A stretch of DNA of 64,000 nt from Sphingosinicella sp. BN140058 (GTDB taxonomy: Bacteria > Pseudomonadota > Alphaproteobacteria > Sphingomonadales > Sphingomonadaceae). Under the pieces are notes generated by a model. It had not been told where the DNA came from, did no database searches, and was given only the letters and a program-made list of their open reading frames with translations. Of the stretch, positions 17,034 through 25,777 are shown piece after piece (position 1 is the first letter of the stretch; each line of letters begins with the position of its first letter). The stretch is taken from contig NZ_CP035502.1 of assembly GCF_004135585.1 (NCBI RefSeq), positions 186,001-250,000 on the forward strand, written 5' to 3'. The position numbers and the translations under genes are program-made.

Positions 17034-17471
17034 TCAGCTGAATATCGGTCGAAGGATATTGATGGCGACGTCCGCATCTACGTCACTCAAGCCGCGGCGA
17101 TCGTCGGTCTGAACGTGCAGGGAAGCCTGAGAGGGTAAGCACGGGCAGTCGTCGAGGATGACGTAGGCCTCGACATTGTTCCGCTGGACGTGGCGAGCGA
17201 TCTCCTGTCCCCGGATCGAGAGGTCGTCGTCGAGGTCCGGAAGCACGAGCGCCGTGAAGGGATCGGCCGCGAACCGATCGCGGGCGACGCCACTGGCGGT
17301 GAGCAGCGCTCGCACCGCGTGAGGCGACCGGCGCCGATGGCTAGAGACGACGATCCGCGCGCCAGTGGCATCGAGGATCCGGGTCAGCCGCGCTGCGAAG
17401 TCGGGAGAGATCACGTTGGGATCCGACCCCTTGGGGATTATCACGCCGTCGATATCGAGATAGACGATCAT
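17034..17471 (-). CDS. HAD-like hydrolase, short form
   Basis: A 145-residue HAD-superfamily protein. Motif I is YLDIDGVI with D6 and D8, motif II is VVSSHRRR, and the late acidic motif is ILDDCPCLP. The cap is minimal. The pattern is closest to the small HAD domains found in phage and RNA-repair proteins, so a nucleotide or nucleic-acid 3'-phosphate could be the substrate, but this is not shown. GAGGAAA lies before the ATG at 17471. Confidence 0.75.
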   Translation of the reverse strand: MIVYLDIDGVIIPKGSDPNVISPDFAARLTRILDATGARIVVSSHRRRSPHAVRALLTASGVARDRFAADPFTALVLPDLDDDLSIRGQEIARHVQRNNVEAYVILDDCPCLPSQASLHVQTDDRRGLSDVDADVAINILRPIFS

Positions 17472-17511
17472 TCGATTTCCTCTCTGCAGAAGGGGCGACC
17501 TTGGTCCGCTG

Positions 17512-17550
17512 GACAAACAAAAGCCCCGGAGGCGGGAGCGTCCGGGGCTT
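17512..17550 (-). terminator. Terminator of the small membrane protein gene
   Basis: An AAGCCCCGGACGC-type stem is followed on the minus strand by TTTTGTTTG. It lies 25 bases past the stop at 17575. Confidence 0.9.
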
Positions 17551-17574
17551 CTGCTGCGATCGATTGTGAGCGGC

Positions 17575-17808
17575 TTACGGGGTGACAGGCTCGTCGTCGC
17601 TGTTGCCGGTGAGCTCGAGCAAGCCGATGATCAGCCCGATGGTGGCGATCAGCGCCAGAATGCCACCAGCCGTGCTCAGCTCCGAGCCGCCGGTCACGGT
17701 TTCGGCGGCCGGTGCGGGTGCAGCCGCCGGAGCGGATGCCGCGAGCGCTGGTGCCGCGGCGGTCATGGAAAGGGCTGCGGCGGCAGCCAGGATCGAGAGC
17801 TTCTTCAT
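17575..17808 (-). CDS. Small exported protein with a C-terminal membrane helix
   Basis: A 77-residue protein. The signal peptide (MKKLSILAAAAALSM ... ALA) is followed by an Ala/Pro linker and one hydrophobic helix (GGILALIATIGLIIGLLEL, 48-66). This is the layout of small sphingomonad inner-membrane or envelope proteins of unknown role. Confidence 0.75.
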   Translation of the reverse strand: MKKLSILAAAAALSMTAAAPALAASAPAAAPAPAAETVTGGSELSTAGGILALIATIGLIIGLLELTGNSDDEPVTP

Positions 17809-18213
17809 GTCTTCCCTTCATGTGAGAGACAGGTGCGATCTGCACCTGTCGAGGCCGGAACTGGCGACGAACGGCAATCGCCGTCTTTTTCCTGCCGGAA
17901 CCAGTACCTCTAACTTTAGCGATCAATGTGGGGAGCAGGAAGATTGCCGGGAAAATTTTCGCGGCTGATCTGCCGGCCGAGCATCCAGCGGCATCGTTAG
18001 AACCGCGCGAGGGCAATCTTCAGCTTGCCGTGAGCCCCGGAGGACGGGAGCGGTGCAACGTGCGACCAGGCGGCTCCGGTAGTCGGGGCGCCGGTGTGCT
18101 GGCCGGACGCGGGGCCAGCATCGCGTTATCGCGTTATCGCGTTATCGCGTTATCGTGCAAACTGCCCTGCGACGACATAGGTCGGGAAGGAGGGCGTTGG
18201 TGCGCCGCAGGCG
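17809..18213. other. Gene-free stretch with a tandem repeat
   Basis: No supported gene. It contains an AT-richer promoter-like patch near 17905-17965 (GGGAAAATTTTCG) and an 8-base tandem repeat at 18120. Confidence 0.4.
18120..18155. repeat. 8-base tandem repeat, four and a half copies
   Basis: The unit ATCGCGTT is repeated four times without change, then decays to ATCGTG. It lies in non-coding DNA. Confidence 0.85.
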
Positions 18214-18633
18214 TCAAGCTGCAGCTGGCAGCGGCGCCGATTTGGCGCTTTCTGCCTCGAGATCGATTCCGTGTTCTAACAGGCGTCGCTTTCCCAGGTC
18301 TGGAAGAAGGAGGGCTTGAGCTAGGCGCCGTCGAGGACCTTTGAAGTCCATCTTGTCATCGTGACCAGTGTATGTGCGCCGCGGTTGATCAAAATAGGCT
18401 TGGATGATCGTCAGGTCGTTGACTTCGATCACGCCAAGGCGGTCGAGATAGATTGTGGCATTGGCAAATGCGGCGCAGAGGCGGCTGTATGAGCCTGCGC
18501 CGAAACGTCTCTCATAGGCCGAATAGTTGTTGCGCCAGGATGATGTAGACCAGAGTAGCCGCCGGTAGCTCTCAAGATGGTTAGCGTCCCAAGCTGAGGG
18601 CCGGAGAAGCGCGTCAATCGGCAGAATATGCAC
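18214..18633 (-). CDS. Unknown protein
   Basis: A 139-residue soluble helical protein with no family recognised. It starts with GTG, with AAAGGA upstream. Aromatic and Arg-rich segments (LESYRRLLWSTSSWRNNYSAY) suggest a protein- or nucleic-acid-binding helical bundle. Confidence 0.6.
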   Translation of the reverse strand: MHILPIDALLRPSAWDANHLESYRRLLWSTSSWRNNYSAYERRFGAGSYSRLCAAFANATIYLDRLGVIEVNDLTIIQAYFDQPRRTYTGHDDKMDFKGPRRRLAQALLLPDLGKRRLLEHGIDLEAESAKSAPLPAAA

Positions 18634-18889
18634 GACTTAATCCTTTGGTGCTGGGAATGGGATCCGCGCGCGAACGGCTATCTGGAGGTCGGCCAATCGA
18701 CACCGTATCAAGCCTGTAGCTTTTCACGACCGGCCGTCATCAATGCTCTGCCGGCGCGACGGCTAGGCGTTTGATTTTGCGCGAAAGAAGGCTCTGAATC
18801 CGACAAAAGAGCGATAGACCCATTTTGGAGCTTGTCGTAACAGTAGCGCCGGGGGGTCGTGCCCGGGGGGCCGGCTAGTTTGGTCGGAG

Positions 18890-19315
18890 GTGCGTTTGGT
18901 TACGTCATTGTTGTATGTCAGCAGAATGACGCTCGAGCCGGAAGAGGTTGCGGGGGGGATTGCTGCTATCGTGGAGGTCGCGCGATCCCGAAACGCTGAT
19001 CTAGGTATCTCGGGTGCTCTGGTCGCGACCGATGCGCACTTCGCCCAGATTTTGGAGGGTCGCCGTGATGCCGTCTTCGACGTGATGGCCAGCATCGAAC
19101 GAGATCGGCGTCATACCGAGGTCACGGTCGTTTGGACAGAGGATCGTGAGCAGGCCTTCTTCTCAGACTGGAGCATGGCCTACGCCGGCACCGCGGAGTA
19201 TGTCGACAAGAAGATCTCGCCGTTGCTGAGGGGGTCACTTCCGGAGCATGAGCGGCAGGGCGTCATCAGCGAGCTGCTTCTGCTGATTCAATGCTTCGTT
19301 CGTGAGGAGGAGTGA
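18890..19315 (+). CDS. Short BLUF-domain blue-light photoreceptor
   Basis: A 141-residue flavin-binding sensor. All BLUF key residues are present: Tyr9 in LLYVSR, Asn35 in NADLGISG, Gln53 in FAQILEG, and Trp94/Met96 in WSMAY. The protein ends soon after the two C-terminal helices, so it has no output domain and must act through a partner. A GTG at 18890 is taken as start, but a TTG at 18896 has the better spacing from GGAGG (5 bases). A candidate partner in the vicinity is the FixJ-type regulator at 21562, but nothing in the sequence links them. Confidence 0.92.
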   Translation: MRLVTSLLYVSRMTLEPEEVAGGIAAIVEVARSRNADLGISGALVATDAHFAQILEGRRDAVFDVMASIERDRRHTEVTVVWTEDREQAFFSDWSMAYAGTAEYVDKKISPLLRGSLPEHERQGVISELLLLIQCFVREEE

Positions 19316-19482
19316 CTACGCTCTTGTCGCCTTGATGCAGCCTCCCGACGAGCCTCGTCTAGCAGAGCACGGGCCGAAAAGCGTGTCTTCGGCTCAAAGC
19401 GAGCAAGGTAGGAGCCGGAGCGAAGTGCCCGCAGGCGTAGTGTCGCGGACGCGGCGAAACAGGCGCCTACGACAACAAAGGC

Positions 19483-19773
19483 CTAGCGTGGGAGGCCCTC
19501 GTTCATTGTCAGAACGCTGCTTGAGAGCAGGTAAAGGCCAAGCGCAGCGTTGCCGAGTCCGGATGACGCCGCGAATCGCCATCGCTCATCGCGCTCTGCG
19601 AAGCCTTTGATAAAGAGGGCGAGGAAAGTGAAAGAGGCGGCGGCTGCCGTGGCCGCGACGAAACCGGCGAGGAGACGGTCTGCTGCTATGGCGTTCGCGA
19701 CCGTAAGGGCGGCGAAGAGCACCGCCCCGACGACGCGCGCAAGCGTTCCGAACTTGATCGAGCGAGATGTCAT
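19483..19773 (-). CDS. Small inner-membrane protein
   Basis: A 96-residue protein with two long hydrophobic segments (about 12-31 and 35-57) and a shorter one near the C-terminus (about 72-88). No family recognised. It is convergent with the BLUF gene. Confidence 0.65.
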   Translation of the reverse strand: MTSRSIKFGTLARVVGAVLFAALTVANAIAADRLLAGFVAATAAAASFTFLALFIKGFAERDERWRFAASSGLGNAALGLYLLSSSVLTMNEGLPR

Positions 19774-19803
19774 GATCCTGCGTTCTCTGTTCTGAGTGTC
19801 GTA

Positions 19804-20232
19804 TCAGACCGGTCGATACCGGATCTGCAGCCCCGGGCCGTGCTGACGGCCAGACCGGCGGCCGTACGCCGGCGACCAACCCTCTGCCTTGCTCCACGCC
19901 TCGAGCCGCTCCGCCGGGCAGGTGGCGAGGTTTATCGGCTCGATGCTGTCGACGACAACGTCGACGAAGCGGCCCGTCATGTGCCGATCTTCGAAGAAGC
20001 GCACGTGCTCGCCTGGCTGCAGCCGCTCCCAACGTCCGTAGCCCGGCCAATCCGGGTACCGTGTCGTTGATGTGCGTTCGCCCGCGAGGATCGCCTCGAA
20101 CGTCGTGAGCGATCGAATGTCTCGGCGTGCGTCTCCGCGGTACGCGAAGTACATTGTCGCGCGGAGGGGCGCCGATCCGCTCTTTGCAATGGGCGCAGGC
20201 TTCTGCTGCGCGTGCTGCCGTCCAAATGCCAT
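19804..20232 (-). CDS. ASCH/PUA-like domain protein
   Basis: A 142-residue protein. After a polar N-terminus comes a block typical of ASCH-like folds: FAYRGDARRDIRS, TTFEAILAGERTSTTRY, a PDWPGYGRW segment, LQPGEHVRFFED and a strand pair GRFVDVVVDSI. The ASCH superfamily binds nucleic acids or modified nucleosides, so an RNA-related or nucleoside role is plausible. GGAGG lies before the ATG at 20232. Confidence 0.65.
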   Translation of the reverse strand: MAFGRQHAQQKPAPIAKSGSAPLRATMYFAYRGDARRDIRSLTTFEAILAGERTSTTRYPDWPGYGRWERLQPGEHVRFFEDRHMTGRFVDVVVDSIEPINLATCPAERLEAWSKAEGWSPAYGRRSGRQHGPGLQIRYRPV

Positions 20233-20300
20233 GATTTCCTCCTGTCCGTGGCTTGCCCGTGGGACAGGAAAAACCAGACCTTCTCGATATAGAAGAAATG

Positions 20301-20324
20301 GTGGGAGGTCGGTGAACCTCCCAC
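20301..20324 (-). terminator. Perfect 9-bp inverted repeat upstream of the ASCH-like gene
   Basis: GTGGGAGGT and ACCTCCCAC flank a six-base loop. On the minus strand ATTTCTTC follows after a few bases. It could end the transcript from 20479 or attenuate the ASCH gene. Confidence 0.55.
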
Positions 20325-20478
20325 CCAAGATCTGCTTGCTAAAGGCAACCCGGGGAAGCGAACCGCCGGGTTCCAGAAGCCGTGCTTCAGTCGGGGGGAG
20401 GCTCGCCTAGTAGGATAGCGTTGCGAGAGGCGGGGATCAATCCTGCGAGGCGAGCTAGGGGCGCGCGCGATCGGGTCG

Positions 20479-20877
20479 TCAGACGGCGACCTCGGTGGAA
20501 GCGTCGTTAGCCGCGGCCGGCGCGTCTACAGATTGCGACGCGCTGACGATAATGGGGAGGGCTTGGCCGCCTTGCCGCAGCGCGGCCGGCATCTCTTTCA
20601 GATCTTGTGGCGCCATCGTTTCGAGGCCGTCGAGGAGAACGAGACGGGGACCAGGGCGGCGGAGCTGCTGATGCTGTTCCTCGGTGATCTTGCCCGCGAT
20701 CGTCAGCAGGATCGCGCGGGCGCCGAGCTCTCTCGCGAACATCTGGATCGCCTCGACCGTCGCAGCGTGGTTGTTGGTCTTGATGACCAAAGCCCGGGTC
20801 AGGTCGACGGATTGGGTGAACGCAAGGCGGACACGCTGGCGTAGCTGGTTCGCGTTGGTGCACTGGGTGATGTTCAT
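20479..20877 (-). CDS. Unknown protein with Walker-B-like strand
   Basis: A 132-residue protein. The chain alternates helices and hydrophobic strands (ALVIKTNN, AILLTIAG, RLVLLDGLE), like half of a P-loop or receiver fold, but no P-loop is present. The pattern loosely resembles the gene ending at 10532. The function is unknown. GGAG is upstream of the ATG. Confidence 0.6.
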   Translation of the reverse strand: MNITQCTNANQLRQRVRLAFTQSVDLTRALVIKTNNHAATVEAIQMFARELGARAILLTIAGKITEEQHQQLRRPGPRLVLLDGLETMAPQDLKEMPAALRQGGQALPIIVSASQSVDAPAAANDASTEVAV

Positions 20878-20987
20878 CGGCTGATCTCCAAGGGAACCTT
20901 AATGATCCGAAGCCTCGCTCTCATCATAGCGAGAGGGAGACGATTGGGAGGAAAAATGTCTCCCTTTCATCTCCCTCAGCTGGATCC

Positions 20988-21311
20988 TTATCCGAGCATC
21001 GCCCACGGGGACTGGATAGAAGCGTCCGCGGCGGCCCTCCGTCGCGGACGCATGTTCGCGGGCTGATAAAGCCATGGGCGACCGATGCCTGCAGAGTCGG
21101 CCTTGCGCCCACGCGACCGGCGCCGGCCCCGAGGCCGCCGCCGCTGCTGCTGCAGCTGACGCCGCCGGCGGGCTCGCCGCTCGCGGGCCCGCGCCAGAGC
21201 GCGCCGGATAGCCCGGAGAGCCCGGGCAGCGGCAACGATCGCGCTGGCAACACCGATGATGCTGTCGGCAGAATCGATGAAGCTCAGGATCGCGGCGAAG
21301 TTGATGATCAT
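20988..21311 (-). CDS. Small Arg-rich protein with hydrophobic N-terminus
   Basis: A 107-residue protein. A hydrophobic N-terminal 30 residues could be a membrane anchor. It is followed by an extreme basic stretch, about 25 Arg in 45 residues, of the kind that binds nucleic acid. AAAGGAG lies at good distance from the ATG, which argues for expression despite the unusual composition. Confidence 0.55.
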   Translation of the reverse strand: MIINFAAILSFIDSADSIIGVASAIVAAARALRAIRRALARARERRARRRRQLQQQRRRPRGRRRSRGRKADSAGIGRPWLYQPANMRPRRRAAADASIQSPWAMLG

Positions 21312-21561
21312 GATTTTTCTCCTTTGTCAGATCTCGTGGCCATGCCTCGAAACCTGGTGCTGATCCGCGGTGAAGCCAGCTGTGGGTCAGCTTCTCTGCT
21401 GGCGGATGGAGGTCGCCGGCGACCGCATCAGCGGTGGGGGTGATCATCAAAACTTCCAGACGGTTCCGCTGCGATCGGCGGGACGTCCGGGGCGGCCTGT
21501 CGATCAGGCTATTGCCCGCAGTGCTGGGGCCACGTAGATGGGACCATCAACGGAGTTTTTG

Positions 21562-22200
21562 GTGCAGTCGAAGATTGTCTACGTCGTCGATGACGACGAG
21601 CAGGTCCGTCAGAGTCTCGCGTTCGTTTTGAGATCTGCCGGGTACCGGCCCCAGCTTTTTGAATCCGGTACCAGGTTCCTTGAGAGCTACGGCTCCCTGG
21701 AAATTGGATGTCTCGTGCTTGACGTTCGGATGCCGGGCATCGACGGCATGGAGCTGTTCGAGAGACTGGTTGAAGAAGGATGCCGATGGCCGATCGTGAT
21801 GATGACCGGCCATGGCGACATCCCGATGGCGGTCGCCGCCATCAAGCAAGGCGCTCTCGATTTCCTGGAGAAGCCGTTCAATGATGAGCAGTTGATCCGT
21901 GTCATCAGCAAAGCGTTCGACGCTATGGCCACGAAGGACGCCGAGGCGGAGCGAGCGAATGGCGCAAAGGCTAAGGTGGAATCGTTGACGCGGCGCGAGC
22001 GCGAGGTTCTCCAGCAGCTCGTCGATGGCCAAAGCAATAAGCAGATGAGCCAGAATCTGGGTGTTGGCGTTCGGACGGTCGAGATGCACCGCCAGAACAT
22101 GATGACACGGCTGGGCGTCGGGAGTCTCTCCGAGGCGATCCTGATGGCTGCGGAAGCTGGAGTGGTCCCAACCGCTCGGAAGGTCGCTCGGACCGCGTGA
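21562..22200 (+). CDS. FixJ-type two-component response regulator
   Basis: A 212-residue transcription regulator. The receiver domain opens with IVYVVDDD; the phosphoacceptor is D54 in LVLDVRMPG, the switch Thr is in MMTGHGD and the Lys in LEKPF. The C-terminal LuxR-type HTH starts at LTRREREVLQQL and contains RTVEMHRQNMMTRLG. A GTG at 21562 is preferred because GGAG lies 6 bases upstream. No histidine kinase is adjacent. Typical targets are light, oxygen or redox genes, but those of this protein are unknown. Confidence 0.93.
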   Translation: MQSKIVYVVDDDEQVRQSLAFVLRSAGYRPQLFESGTRFLESYGSLEIGCLVLDVRMPGIDGMELFERLVEEGCRWPIVMMTGHGDIPMAVAAIKQGALDFLEKPFNDEQLIRVISKAFDAMATKDAEAERANGAKAKVESLTRREREVLQQLVDGQSNKQMSQNLGVGVRTVEMHRQNMMTRLGVGSLSEAILMAAEAGVVPTARKVARTA

Positions 22201-22260
22201 GCAGCCTCAGCCTTGCGAGGTGAGGGTAGATCCGGCGAAACGGGAGTCCTGCACGGCTCG

Positions 22261-22839
22261 TTAGCGGAGCAAGCCGTTTCGCCGTTCGATCAAGGCCCCG
22301 AACTGGCAGTGGAACACGGCGGCGCGGATCTGTTGACCCTCGGAGATATAGGCTGCGGCGAACACCTTGCAGTCGGCGCGGTCGAAACTGTCGAGTAGAC
22401 GGTGACCGGAGAGACGCAGTTGGTCGGCCGCCACGGTGCCATCCCATGCAAGTGCGGCGAGGGCAGCCGGCCGCGAGCGTACGCCGTTGATGGTATCGAC
22501 GAGGCGACGAAGAGCGTCTTCGCCGGTGACCCACCGATCAGTCGGTGCACCTCCGTCGAGAAGGTCGCCCGCCAATCGGTTCGCCGTCCACCCCATGTAG
22601 GTGAACGCTGACGGGACCGAGGCGAGATTGGTGCCGCGCGGCAACATGGAGGCTGGAATGGGGTTGAAGTAGCCGCATCTCGCGCAGGCAAAGCCGACGC
22701 GACGTTCGCTGCCACCAACAGGCCCGGGGACCTGGAGGTGGAAGAGATCGGCGAAAGCAACAGAGGTGCGCTTCTGACAGTCGCGCGCCGCGCAGGGAAG
22801 GGTGGCTGACCAGAGCACCCGTTTGCCCAGGAGTGACAT
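22261..22839 (-). CDS. Unknown protein with a split zinc-ribbon-like motif
   Basis: A 192-residue protein. Paired cysteines in the N-terminal third (CAARDC near 16-21, CARCGYFN near 51-58) probably bind one zinc. The rest is helical and mixed, with no family recognised. GGAAA is before the ATG. Confidence 0.6.
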   Translation of the reverse strand: MSLLGKRVLWSATLPCAARDCQKRTSVAFADLFHLQVPGPVGGSERRVGFACARCGYFNPIPASMLPRGTNLASVPSAFTYMGWTANRLAGDLLDGGAPTDRWVTGEDALRRLVDTINGVRSRPAALAALAWDGTVAADQLRLSGHRLLDSFDRADCKVFAAAYISEGQQIRAAVFHCQFGALIERRNGLLR

Positions 22840-23031
22840 CGGCGTTTCCTTTTCGTGTTCCAGAACGAAAACCAGCTCGGTCTCCGTCAGCTAATTTTGA
22901 GGAGGCAGGTTGCCCCGGCCGCATGAGCTGGTACCATGGTATGGCAGGAGGAATGGTGGTCAGCCGGTCTCCTCAACACATCGCGTCAGGTGCGGAAACG
23001 GTTCCCCCGCAGCGTGTCTGATCGCGCTAAA

Positions 23032-23072
23032 GCCCGCCGGAAGTCACTCCTCCGGCGGGCTTTCTTGTTTTC
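23032..23072 (+). terminator. Terminator oriented for plus-strand transcription
   Basis: A 10-bp stem GCCCGCCGGA with its complement is followed on the plus strand by TTTCTTGTTTTC. It lies next to the methyltransferase stop, which is on the other strand. No convincing plus-strand gene precedes it. Confidence 0.8.
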
Positions 23073-23074
23073 GA

Positions 23075-24181
23075 TTAGGCGACCGCAAGGAAGTCGAGCT
23101 GGAGCGAAGGATCGTGGTCCACGCGCACGGTTTCAGCCTGCCAGACAGCGATGCTTTCCGGTGTCACGCCAGGCAGGGGGCAAACGGCTGCAAGCTTGGT
23201 CGCGGCCAAGCGCTTAGCTCGCAGGTCGCCATAGAAGAGATCGCAGCCGCTGAACCGCCTGGCCGTTTCAACGCAGGTGGCGTGGGTGGTGCCTGATCCC
23301 GAGAAAGGGTCGATGACGAGATCGCCAGGGACGGTGTAAAGGTGGATAGCGCGTCGCACCAATTCCGATGGCATCTGCGCCGGGTGGCCGGTCCGCTCGG
23401 GGGCATTGTGGCCGACATTGGGGATCGCCCAGACGTTGGAAGGCCACGCGCCCAAAGGATGACCCGAGAGCTCGCCCTTGTTGGGTCCTTTGAAAGCCCG
23501 CTTGCCCGGATCCTTCTGCGGGATGCGCAGAGGATTGGCATGAAAGTGCCGCGGCCGATCGCCCTTGCAGAAGATGAGAACGGTCTCGTGCCGCTCAGCA
23601 AGGCGCCGCCGCGGGGTGAGGCCGTGGGGAATAGTCCAGATCACCCGATTCTGGAAGGTCAGCCCCGTTTTGCGAATGAAGTCGTAGACGGCGATGTCCA
23701 GCGGCATGAGATGATCATGCTCGTCCCGCGTGGATCCAACCTGGAGGAACAGGACGCCGCCGTCCGCAAGGACACGGGCCGCCTCCGAGACGATCTGCAT
23801 AAGCCAGCCGAGGTAGTAAACATGCCTCATGGTGTCGGCGCCGGCCCCTTCGCCGTACTTCTTGCCGACATTGTAAGGCGGGGACGTGCAAACGAGCTGG
23901 GCACACCCGTCCGGCATGCTGTCGAGGTAGTCGAGCACGTCGGCGGTTGCCGTCTGGTCGATCATCTCGGCCAGGAACTCCTGCTGCCGAGCCTTGCGAT
24001 CGGCAGCACGTTCGCGGATCTTGGCCTCTGTCTTGCGTGCCCCTTCGCGGCAAGCGAGGGCATAGATCTTGCCACGCGACCAGCCGTGCTTCGCACGCAC
24101 TTCATCATAGGTCATGGTCTGGAGGTCAGCGAGGACGGCACGCTCGATGGCGGAGAGCGATGCGCTGGCGTTGGTGATCAT
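23075..24181 (-). CDS. Beta-class DNA methyltransferase (N6-adenine or N4-cytosine)
   Basis: A 368-residue amino-methyltransferase. The order is motif IV TSPPYNVGKKYG (99-110) first and the SAM-binding motif I DPFSGSGTTH (291-300) last, which defines the beta class. The N-terminal 80 residues form a helical region with an HTH-like part (TYDEVRAKHGWSRGKIYAL) that could read the target site. TSPPY occurs in both m4C and m6A enzymes, so the product is open. No cognate endonuclease is adjacent, so it is an orphan enzyme, fitting gene regulation or protection from host restriction. Confidence 0.93.
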   Translation of the reverse strand: MITNASASLSAIERAVLADLQTMTYDEVRAKHGWSRGKIYALACREGARKTEAKIRERAADRKARQQEFLAEMIDQTATADVLDYLDSMPDGCAQLVCTSPPYNVGKKYGEGAGADTMRHVYYLGWLMQIVSEAARVLADGGVLFLQVGSTRDEHDHLMPLDIAVYDFIRKTGLTFQNRVIWTIPHGLTPRRRLAERHETVLIFCKGDRPRHFHANPLRIPQKDPGKRAFKGPNKGELSGHPLGAWPSNVWAIPNVGHNAPERTGHPAQMPSELVRRAIHLYTVPGDLVIDPFSGSGTTHATCVETARRFSGCDLFYGDLRAKRLAATKLAAVCPLPGVTPESIAVWQAETVRVDHDPSLQLDFLAVA

Positions 24182-24191
24182 GTGCTTTGCC

Positions 24192-24443
24192 TCAGAAGCT
24201 GGCGACGCCGGCCGGATTGACGGCGACCCAGGTGTCGCAGTTCAACTCGACCAGGTGACGATCGTCGTATTGATCGACGATCGTCCAGATGCCAGCGGTT
24301 CGAAGGGGCTGTTCCTCTGGAACACTGGAGATCTCGATGCGAGCGTCCGCACCGCTGAAGTCCTGCTCGACGATCGCGCCGGCGAGAGCGGCACGAGCAG
24401 GCTCAATGCGCGGCGGTAAGCGGCTGTCATTGTCGATGGGCAT
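24192..24443 (-). CDS. Unknown small protein
   Basis: An 83-residue acidic protein with a C-terminal beta pair (IWTIVDQYDD, LVELNCDTWVAV). It is 10 bases upstream of the methyltransferase start, so the two share a transcript. Confidence 0.6.
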   Translation of the reverse strand: MPIDNDSRLPPRIEPARAALAGAIVEQDFSGADARIEISSVPEEQPLRTAGIWTIVDQYDDRHLVELNCDTWVAVNPAGVASF

Positions 24444-24570
24444 AGCGGATCCGTCTTTCGCTGGGCAGGAGGCCCTTTCTTTAGGCCACCGGTCTTCAAC
24501 CTCAGCCGAATAATTCCACTGCCGTGGTCACGCGTACGGATGACCGTGGGATCGGTCTTGTGCAAAGAAA

Positions 24571-24596
24571 GAGGCCGGGAGCGTGTCCCGGCCTCT
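24571..24596 (-). terminator. Terminator of the mucR-like gene
   Basis: GAGGCCGGGA and TCCCGGCCTC flank a five-base loop, followed on the minus strand by TTTCTTTG. Confidence 0.9.
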
Positions 24597-24618
24597 CAAA
24601 TGGTAGATCTGGTAGATC

Positions 24619-25083
24619 TCAGCGCGAGCGGCTTGTCCGCTTTGCCTTCGGGGCCGCTTTTGCGGCGGGCTTCGCTGACGGCTTACGACCAAGGCCGATC
24701 TTGTGGGCCAACGCGCGCCGCTGCTCTGCATAGTCGGGCGCAACCATCGGATAGCTCGCGGGAAGGCCCCATCTGCGGCGATAATCCTCGGGCGTCAGCT
24801 TGTGCGCAGACTGGAGGTGGCGCTTCAGCATCTTCTGCTTGCAGCCATCTTCGAGGCAGATGATGTAGTCCGGCTTGACAGAAGACCGAATGGACACGGC
24901 GGGCTTCAGCTCTTCCGCGGGAGGCTCCGCAGGAGCTGCGGTGAGGCCAGTAAGGGCCGCATGGATGTTCTTGATCAGAACGGGAAGATCTGTCGGTGAA
25001 ACGCTATTGTTGGACACGTGGGATGCCACGATGTCTGCAGTCAGCTGGATCATGGTTTCAGAAGATTCATCGGTGAGTGCCAT
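24619..25083 (-). CDS. MucR/Ros-type zinc-finger transcription regulator
   Basis: A 154-residue H-NS-like regulator of the alphaproteobacterial MucR/Ros family. The N-terminal helix (about 1-45) is the oligomerisation part. The single C2H2-like finger CLEDGCKQKMLKRHLQSAH is followed by the family signature LTPEDYRRRWGLP and YAEQRR. An extra Lys/Ala-rich tail (about 135-154) is unusual and resembles histone-like tails. MucR proteins bind AT-rich promoters and silence or regulate many genes, so this one is a candidate reader of the AT-rich elements found throughout the window. Confidence 0.93.
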   Translation of the reverse strand: MALTDESSETMIQLTADIVASHVSNNSVSPTDLPVLIKNIHAALTGLTAAPAEPPAEELKPAVSIRSSVKPDYIICLEDGCKQKMLKRHLQSAHKLTPEDYRRRWGLPASYPMVAPDYAEQRRALAHKIGLGRKPSAKPAAKAAPKAKRTSRSR

Positions 25084-25205
25084 GGGCATCCTTGCTCTAG
25101 CGGCTGTTTCGAGGACCTCTTGCGTAAGGAACGCCATCGAACGGCACAAGGCAGAATCGGCTAGCCTTTATGTTTTACGTAGCGTTGCACTACTTTCTTG
25201 CCGGC

Positions 25206-25772
25206 TTATGGCAGCTGTTCTGCGATGTTTGGTGCCAAGCCGAGGCCCGCAGCGAACGCGAGCAAGTTGATTTCCGCGTCGCGGCCGGCCCGATGCGGCG
25301 CTGGGTTGGCCGCTTGAAAGCTGTGCGCGGCTCGGTACTGGTCGATGCTAAACGGAGCGTACAAAGGATCCCAGTCAGCAAGGAAGAATGGAAGAGGGAT
25401 GCTGGCGGCGTCGACGAGCTCGCTGAGCCAGTAGCGATCGTGGATCCCGCCGTCGCATAGCGCGACGCCGCCTCCTCCGATGGTGCGGATGAGGAATCTC
25501 ATGGCCGCGCCGGGCGTGATCCCGGCGCGAAGATCGCCAGCAGAGATGCCATGGATTAGCTCGCTTTCGAGATGCCACGAGCCTCGCAGGTGCCAACGCT
25601 CCGTAGGGCAAATCAGGGACGACCAAGTGCGAACGGGCTTCAGCGGGCCACTCCAGGTCGACAGACCTACTTCGATCGGGTAGGTCGCCGCCCCGAGCCC
25701 GGACGCCTCAAAGTCGATCGAGTGGATTGGCCAGCGATAGTCGGTTGGCTTCGCGGCGACGTCTGTCGTCAT
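25206..25772 (-). CDS. DEDDh-type 3'-5' exonuclease domain protein
   Basis: A 188-residue protein with the RNase T/DnaQ exonuclease pattern: Exo I SIDFEASGLG (D20, E22), a central HGIS block, Exo II around LCDGGIHDRYWL (D107), and Exo III HRAGRDAE (H160, D165). It should remove nucleotides from 3' ends of DNA or RNA. It is slightly shorter than DnaQ and lacks other domains. AAAGGG is upstream of the ATG. It lies 6 bases from the lipoprotein gene. Confidence 0.78.
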   Translation of the reverse strand: MTTDVAAKPTDYRWPIHSIDFEASGLGAATYPIEVGLSTWSGPLKPVRTWSSLICPTERWHLRGSWHLESELIHGISAGDLRAGITPGAAMRFLIRTIGGGGVALCDGGIHDRYWLSELVDAASIPLPFFLADWDPLYAPFSIDQYRAAHSFQAANPAPHRAGRDAEINLLAFAAGLGLAPNIAEQLP

Positions 25773-25777
25773 ACCCT

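Noticed and set aside
18120..18155. Iteron or CRISPR-like array at the 8-base repeat
   Set aside because: The unit is only 8 bases, without spacers, and there is no rep or cas gene.
23075..24181. Calling the beta-class methyltransferase CcrM
   Set aside because: Motif IV is TSPPY rather than the DPPY of CcrM, and the CcrM C-terminal domain was not recognised, so GANTC specificity is not supported.
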